DNA of 27,500 bases, taken from positions 1-27,500 of the forward strand of contig JABUQX010113316.1 of the NCBI GenBank assembly GCA_015478945.1, in the 5' to 3' direction. The stretch's first letter is position 1; each line of letters opens with the position of its first letter. The DNA comes from Trachelipus rathkii (Eukaryota > Arthropoda > Malacostraca > Isopoda > Trachelipodidae). The notes under the pieces were generated by a model, which was not told the origin of the DNA, did not search any database, and saw only the letters and a program-made list of their open reading frames with translations. A program made the position numbers and the translations under genes. Below are positions 22,700 through 27,500 of this stretch, one piece after another.

Positions 22700-23540
22700 A
22701 TTTAATACTATTATGATGATTGGTGTTCTGTTGTGTGAGAACTATTGTCTCTATCTGACAAGTGGTAGTATTGGAGGTGGGTTCAGATGAAGAGGAAATG
22801 CTGAGAGGTGGGTCTCGACGAGGAGGAGCAACATATCCTGGTTTGGTAAAGAATAGTCATACAACAAGATTTAGTTTTGTATAGAAAGGAGTTTCCAGTA
22901 ATTTGGTGAAGGGGCTCGCCATGAAATGCAAGATAAGCTGAGATTCGAACTAAGTCCAAACTATTGTGTGGATTTGGTTTGGTCGTTGGAAGAGCAGCCA
23001 AAATGCTCAATTGTTTTTAATTAATGGGAGCGGTATAAGTATAGGTCCTCCAAGCAATGCATGATTCTACAAAATGGCGTTGAGGATGTGGAGTTTTTCC
23101 ATGGAAATGGGGAAGGAAGGTGTCATCTTTTGTAGAATGGTAGTGGTGTTATCGATTATTGGTGTAAATGTAGGGATTTGTTGGATTGACAAGGTCTAGT
23201 ATTTTTTTGTTTTTTTTTTTAAAAGTTCACACCTCACACGGCTATAGCCCTATTCAAGGAGGGGAGATTTTCTAGGTAATAATTCTACGCTAGGATTCGA
23301 ACTCCACGACCTTTTGCCATGCGCTCTCGATCGGCTATACCGTTTGAGCACGTAGCGGCAGCGATACTGAGATTTTGCCAGTAATTCCATCATGCGAGTG
23401 ATTTTGGGGATCTCCGAGACAATTTGATTTAAGAAAGGGACACTTCTGGTCTCCTTTCATGCTCCTGCCGACCAGCATCCAGCAACGCGCTATCAGCGTT
23501 TGTGACGTTTAAGTTGGACAGTTTTCCATTTGCCTTTCTC
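22700..23540 (-). pseudogene. Jockey-like LINE ORF1 remnant, interrupted by a SINE
   Basis: Directly 5' of the endonuclease on the - strand, in the place of ORF1. Protein-like pieces include EIPKITRMMELLAKSQ at about 23376-23425 and, on the other side of the SINE, IQQIPTFTPIIDNTTTILQK and ISMEKLHILNAIL (about 23060-23185). A Ser/Pro/Thr-rich stretch follows with PPRRDPPLSISSSSEPTSNT near 22765-22825. No Cys knuckle is recognised, so the ORF1 identity rests on position and style. Frame changes and stops break it. The open frame at 22783-23010 is one of its out-of-frame readings. Confidence 0.5.
23200..23365 (-). mobile_element. tRNA-derived SINE nested in LINE remnant
   Basis: On the - strand the tRNA-like head is 23355-23285. 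It begins CTACGTG, which can pair with CGTAG at its end. An A box TGCTCAAACGGTATAGCC (23350-23333) and a B box GGAGTTCGAATCC (23305-23293) lie at normal tRNA spacing. A body of about 60 bases follows, then a poly(A) tail seen on the + strand as T-rich sequence at 23201-23220. The cloverleaf is imperfect (anticodon and T stems mismatch), so it is a SINE rather than a functional tRNA gene. Confidence 0.75.
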
Positions 23541-23820
23541 GGAAGCGGAAGCATTTAGAAAAAGAGAAATGGGTTCATTCACATCAAAGCTCCATTTGAG
23601 TCGTTTATGCCATTTCATCGCGCTAGGGTATAGAATTCCTTGGGGAATGCTGAAGATAGGAAATTTCGGAAGAAGTGTTATAGGAAGATTCAGAAGAACT
23701 AGAATTATCCTGCAGACTATTAGAGGGTCTGATTTTGGTGGGTTGTTCGATAGCTGTGATTATTGGGGGTTAATGCTATTGAAGCGAGTTGCTTTTGTCT
23801 GCCTGGAATAGACCTATGGT
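23541..23820. other. Possible further LINE ORF1 5' part
   Basis: On the - strand one reading gives a Ser-rich SSSSESSYNTSSEISY segment, of the low-complexity kind seen in LINE ORF1 N-termini. On the + strand a 93-codon ATG frame (23530-23811) is open. Neither has a recognised motif, and I cannot decide between them. Confidence 0.3.
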
Positions 23821-23865
23821 GGAGGTCTCCTTCTGAGTTCTGGCATTTTTTACGTCTTGGGAGTA

Positions 23866-23975
23866 TTATACTTTTTTTATTCTTTAATGATTTAATACTT
23901 TTCTTTATTTTTTTATGATTTTATACTTTTTTTATTCTTTAATGATTTAATACTTTTCTTTATTTTAGGATTATA
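23866..23975. repeat. 55-bp tandem duplication
   Basis: Two copies start at 23866 and 23921, each beginning TTATACTTTTTTTATTC and continuing TTTAATGATTTAATACTTTT. A weak third copy follows. Confidence 0.85.
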
Positions 23976-23979
23976 CATT

Positions 23980-24660
23980 TGACTTTTATTTTTCATGATT
24001 GAACTTGAGTAATTGTGGACAGTAATTTAGTAATTAGAATGGGACATAAAGTAGATACACTTAATGTTATTATTTTTATGATTCATTAAATTGATTTTTG
24101 GTAAGAGTCCTAATTTAGAGTTATAGTAGTATTATTTAGTGTGATCTAAGCTATGTCATGTATCTATCGCGATTTAAGTTAGATGATTTGATTATTTATT
24201 CATATGTATTGTGATATGGATATTGATTTTAATTCTAATCTGCTATAGTTTAATTTAGTCTGAATTTGTTTTATGTATGAGATATTATCATATCTCGAAG
24301 ATATATTATTGGCTATTACTAAGACTTTAGCTATATTAGAGAGAGGTGATTTGTAATTGATTTCGAGTTTTATTTTGATGACTTGAGGAGTATTGGAATA
24401 GAAATGTGATGCTGCTTTATCATGTAATTATTATGTAGAGATCAGGTATGTGTGTGAGCTATATTAACTATGGTTTGCATGTAAACTGATCAGTGATGTA
24501 TTTTTGTGAATAATTGGAGTATTTATGATGATGATAGTCAGTTCTTGTTAATGTGATTATTATATAGTGATTTGAGTGTAGCTGCATTGTAGTATTGGAT
24601 AATATCGTTCACTGGATTATGATATTAGTTAAATATAGGTATGGTGATATAAGCTAATTA
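23980..24660. other. C-depleted, G/T/A-rich stretch
   Basis: The 60 bases from 24361 hold 15 G and 4 C by direct count, the reverse of the skew at 1800-6060. There are many TGAT- and GTAT-type words but no regular period and no coding frame. Confidence 0.5.
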
Positions 24661-27500
24661 TAATTGTATTGATGGGCATTAAGATTGCCTCTTTGCTCCT
24701 CTTAGGAGCACTCAACGTGAAGAGGTGATACTTAATATAGACGTCTTCAAGGCGCTGGAAATTAAAGACATGGTAAATAGCTTCCTCGCTCTCCCAGAAG
24801 TACTTGTGAGAGATACCTCACATTCACTCAGAAACACTTAACTTGCTTAACTATATCCTACAGTAGCACTGGCATTTGAATGAAGATTAGAGGAACACAT
24901 TGTAGGAGATAGATACTCTCAGGTTATCAGTTGTGCTATACGTTGATCATAGAGTCACTAAGTTCTCTAGTGGAGCATTAATAGAGACATTAGGAGGTCT
25001 TCTCTCGACCAGACTAGTGTGTGGAGACATACTTTGCTAACCAAGACAGCACCTCATATAATAGCGTATGTAATGATTCGAGTGAGTATCCGACTCATAC
25101 ATACCAGGATAACAAATTCTGAGTAAAGCACAACGTTCTGGCAGAAAAGGACTGAATAAAATCAGAATCGACTAGTAGGTCACTATATTTTGATTGCTTA
25201 ATCTCACAATTTTTCTCACTCACAATTTGTAGGGTCAGAATTTGGAATGAGAGTTATTACCGCGCAGGATCCAACTCAGTAAATCGCAGGATTTTGGGCG
25301 CGTGATACCATATGCAGGGAGGTCGACCCCGTTACGGGACAGCAGAGAACATTAGTGATACAATCGCTCTCTGTTAACAGGAGAGATCCAGTTGACTGCT
25401 GATGATGTATATTATAAATAGACGACATCAAAATGTTCGGCTTCCTAGTTGGTCATAGCTATCTAATCATCTATACAATACACTCTATTGTGTTGCACTT
25501 AGGATGTGGGTCTTCAGTGTCCTCATGTCAGGGGAGCTTATGAATAAACTAGGAGAGAATGGTCTTGGCTTAGAAGTCTAAGTATTAGTTTGCATAGATA
25601 AAATGGTACTTTGGATTTCGATAGCTATAGGTGTACCAGTTAAGTTAAGGCGAAGACTCTATATAACGACTTCGACTGACACTCTTGGAGTGAGGTGGAG
25701 GAGTACTTCTTCACTCTATCGCTAAACCAGAGTATACTTCAAAGCTGGACACATATCTTCACAGTAATAGAAAGATAAAATAGAGATTCCTGTGGCTTTG
25801 TAAGAGCTATGGAGGTAATGGATTGCTTATGAATATGATGGAACCGATATCGGGTAGATGGGATAGGTGGCTCGCATGGAACTTTGCTGATGCGCGATAG
25901 CACGGTCATAATAGAGAGCACTCTATATTTACCCGATGAGAACGATTCTTCGAAAGACTAATTGTCGGTAGAAGAGAGACATTTACTAATCCTGGTTAGT
26001 CGCTGGGCATATACCACATTGAGCGAGTGTTAGTTTGAGTGACGGAGCTATACTTTCTTCGAGATATAGAATAGAGAGTAGTACTCATTATCTGGACTAT
26101 ACGTAGCTGTATATCTTTAAGTACACATCTTTGAGAATATAGAGGGCAGAATAGTACTCGGTTCCGCGAATATATACTCTCTATTGAGAATAGATAAGGC
26201 TATTGATATCGCGAATGATAAGTAATTGACTTATAATGCGATTACCCTCTATGCTGCTGTGTCTCTTAGCAGTAGTGAGGGGTAGTGCAAGTGGAGAACC
26301 CTTGCTAAGACGAGAGATTGGATTTATTTTAACTGAGTGAATCTATCTGTACTGTATGTTAATAGAGTGTTGCCTTGAGATTAAATAATATGTGTATAGA
26401 ACACACAACCAATTAGTTTCTAAAACACAGTTATAGCCGATATTATTTCATTTCACACATAAACTTTCTCTTTCTAGAAAGAATGTTAGTACACACTATC
26501 TAACATATTGTATCTCCTGACAAATGAAACATTCCATATAGGAACGAGATAATTGAGAGATCTTTTGACTAGTCACAATAAGAGTGTACAATAATAGAAG
26601 TCGAAATAATCAGTGTAGGAGAGACTACGAAATAGCCGAGTAGTATACTATATATACTCAAGAAAGAGGTGGACTATCACTTAACGTACAAGCACAACAT
26701 ATTTCACATCACGCGCCTTACAGATACCCAGAAGTATCTCGGCCAGCACACCTCATCCTCGTATAAGGGTATCCGGACGCACCTAGATACTGGCCGATTA
26801 AGATGCCTGTACGCTGACCCATAAGTTGTTGCAATGGGAGATCCAGCCCACTCATTTGGGGTCTTTTTCGTAGAAGTATCCTCTACGGCAAGCTATACTT
26901 ATTTTTACACGAAGATTGCTCAAGAGTTAACATCTCCTACTTCTATTACGGACACCTTATTCGTCACAACAATCACTCGAACATGAGCACCATAATCATA
27001 TATAGTCGAGATTTCATATACTGTTAAGTTCATCTCAATGTAATATCTGAATAATTAATGAATTCATATAATAATTGAGCTCAAGTCATAATAAATCATA
27101 AGGAGTGAGTCTTAAGTATATTTGTGTCTGCGCTCTTTTTACTAGACACGAATAAGCTAGAGCACACACGGAGATGAGAGTGTGAGGTAATATTGATATC
27201 ACTTTTATTGATCGTGATTAGACTAATTCTCTGGAATAGTTATCTATAGGAGTCATTAATTTGACGTGATAAAAATAGGAAGAGTGTGATCTTATACTCT
27301 TGTTAGACATTGTTACTATTATTTAATAGTGAGTAATGGGTGGTATTATGTATATTATTCATATAAAAATATTATATAATCATGATGATATATAACTGTA
27401 TAGGATAGTGATTTGAATAATAATCAAAAATTATTATGATATATTGAGTGACATAAATAGAATTGAGTTGATATAGAGTAATATTATAGATGTGATGTAT
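24661..27500. other. Gene-free terminal stretch
   Basis: No open frame over about 60 codons has protein-like content. The stretch includes a GCTCCT-CTT-AGGAGC hairpin near 24700, GC-richer patches at 25256-25400 and 26700-26860, and many degenerate CTCTAT/GAGTA words at 25900-26700. From about 27200 it becomes AT-rich and C-poor. Nothing was recognised. Confidence 0.5.

Noticed and set aside
23285..23355. Functional tRNA gene
   Set aside because: Anticodon and T stems do not pair and a SINE-type body with poly(A) tail follows.

Overview
The window looks like non-genic DNA from an AT-rich animal genome, most likely an arthropod (chelicerate or crustacean). The evidence is long (TA)n, (GA)n and (AAT)n microsatellites, decayed non-LTR retrotransposons of animal type, a decayed hAT-like DNA transposon, tRNA-derived short elements, and no bacterial gene organisation. 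No intact conventional gene was found. The organism cannot be fixed from sequence alone.

Layout. 340-1160 is a (GA)n block. About 1800-6060 is gene-free DNA with C far above G on the + strand; it contains one GC-richer copy (about 2640-2875) of a dispersed repeat, here called R1. A second R1 copy, in opposite orientation (6656-6728 and 9044-9270), is split by a 2.3-kb hAT-like transposon (6729-9043) with matching terminal inverted repeats, a 6-bp direct repeat at both edges, and a + strand transposase broken by stop codons. The uninterrupted R1 copy serves as the empty site. 9703-10195 is a pair of inverted arms of about 65 bp. 10200-12090 is AT-rich filler.

12339-15151 is the main coding locus: a + strand helical-repeat protein with a conserved Trp about every 41-43 residues and a C-terminal Cys cluster. 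Its last 497 codons are open. The upstream part carries in-frame stops, and two frame changes lie between the two long open stretches. It is either a decaying gene or a gene with assembly indels. A perfect 12-bp hairpin follows its stop codon.

15200-17700 has no gene and ends in (AAT)n. 18330-18680 (- strand) is the 5' ORF of a CR1/L2-like LINE, with a 2A-like relic and a PHD finger whose cysteines are lost. 18778-19800 is (TA)n. 21540-22180 is a GC-richer segment with a possible Pol III promoter. 22190-23540 (- strand) is a Jockey-like LINE remnant (end of ORF1 and the ORF2 endonuclease) with a tRNA-derived SINE nested in it. From 23820 to the end there is a 55-bp tandem duplication, a G-rich/C-poor stretch, then DNA in which I recognise nothing.

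The mobile elements share no pathway; they are independent insertions at different stages of decay. The repeat-protein locus is the only candidate for an undescribed host gene family.
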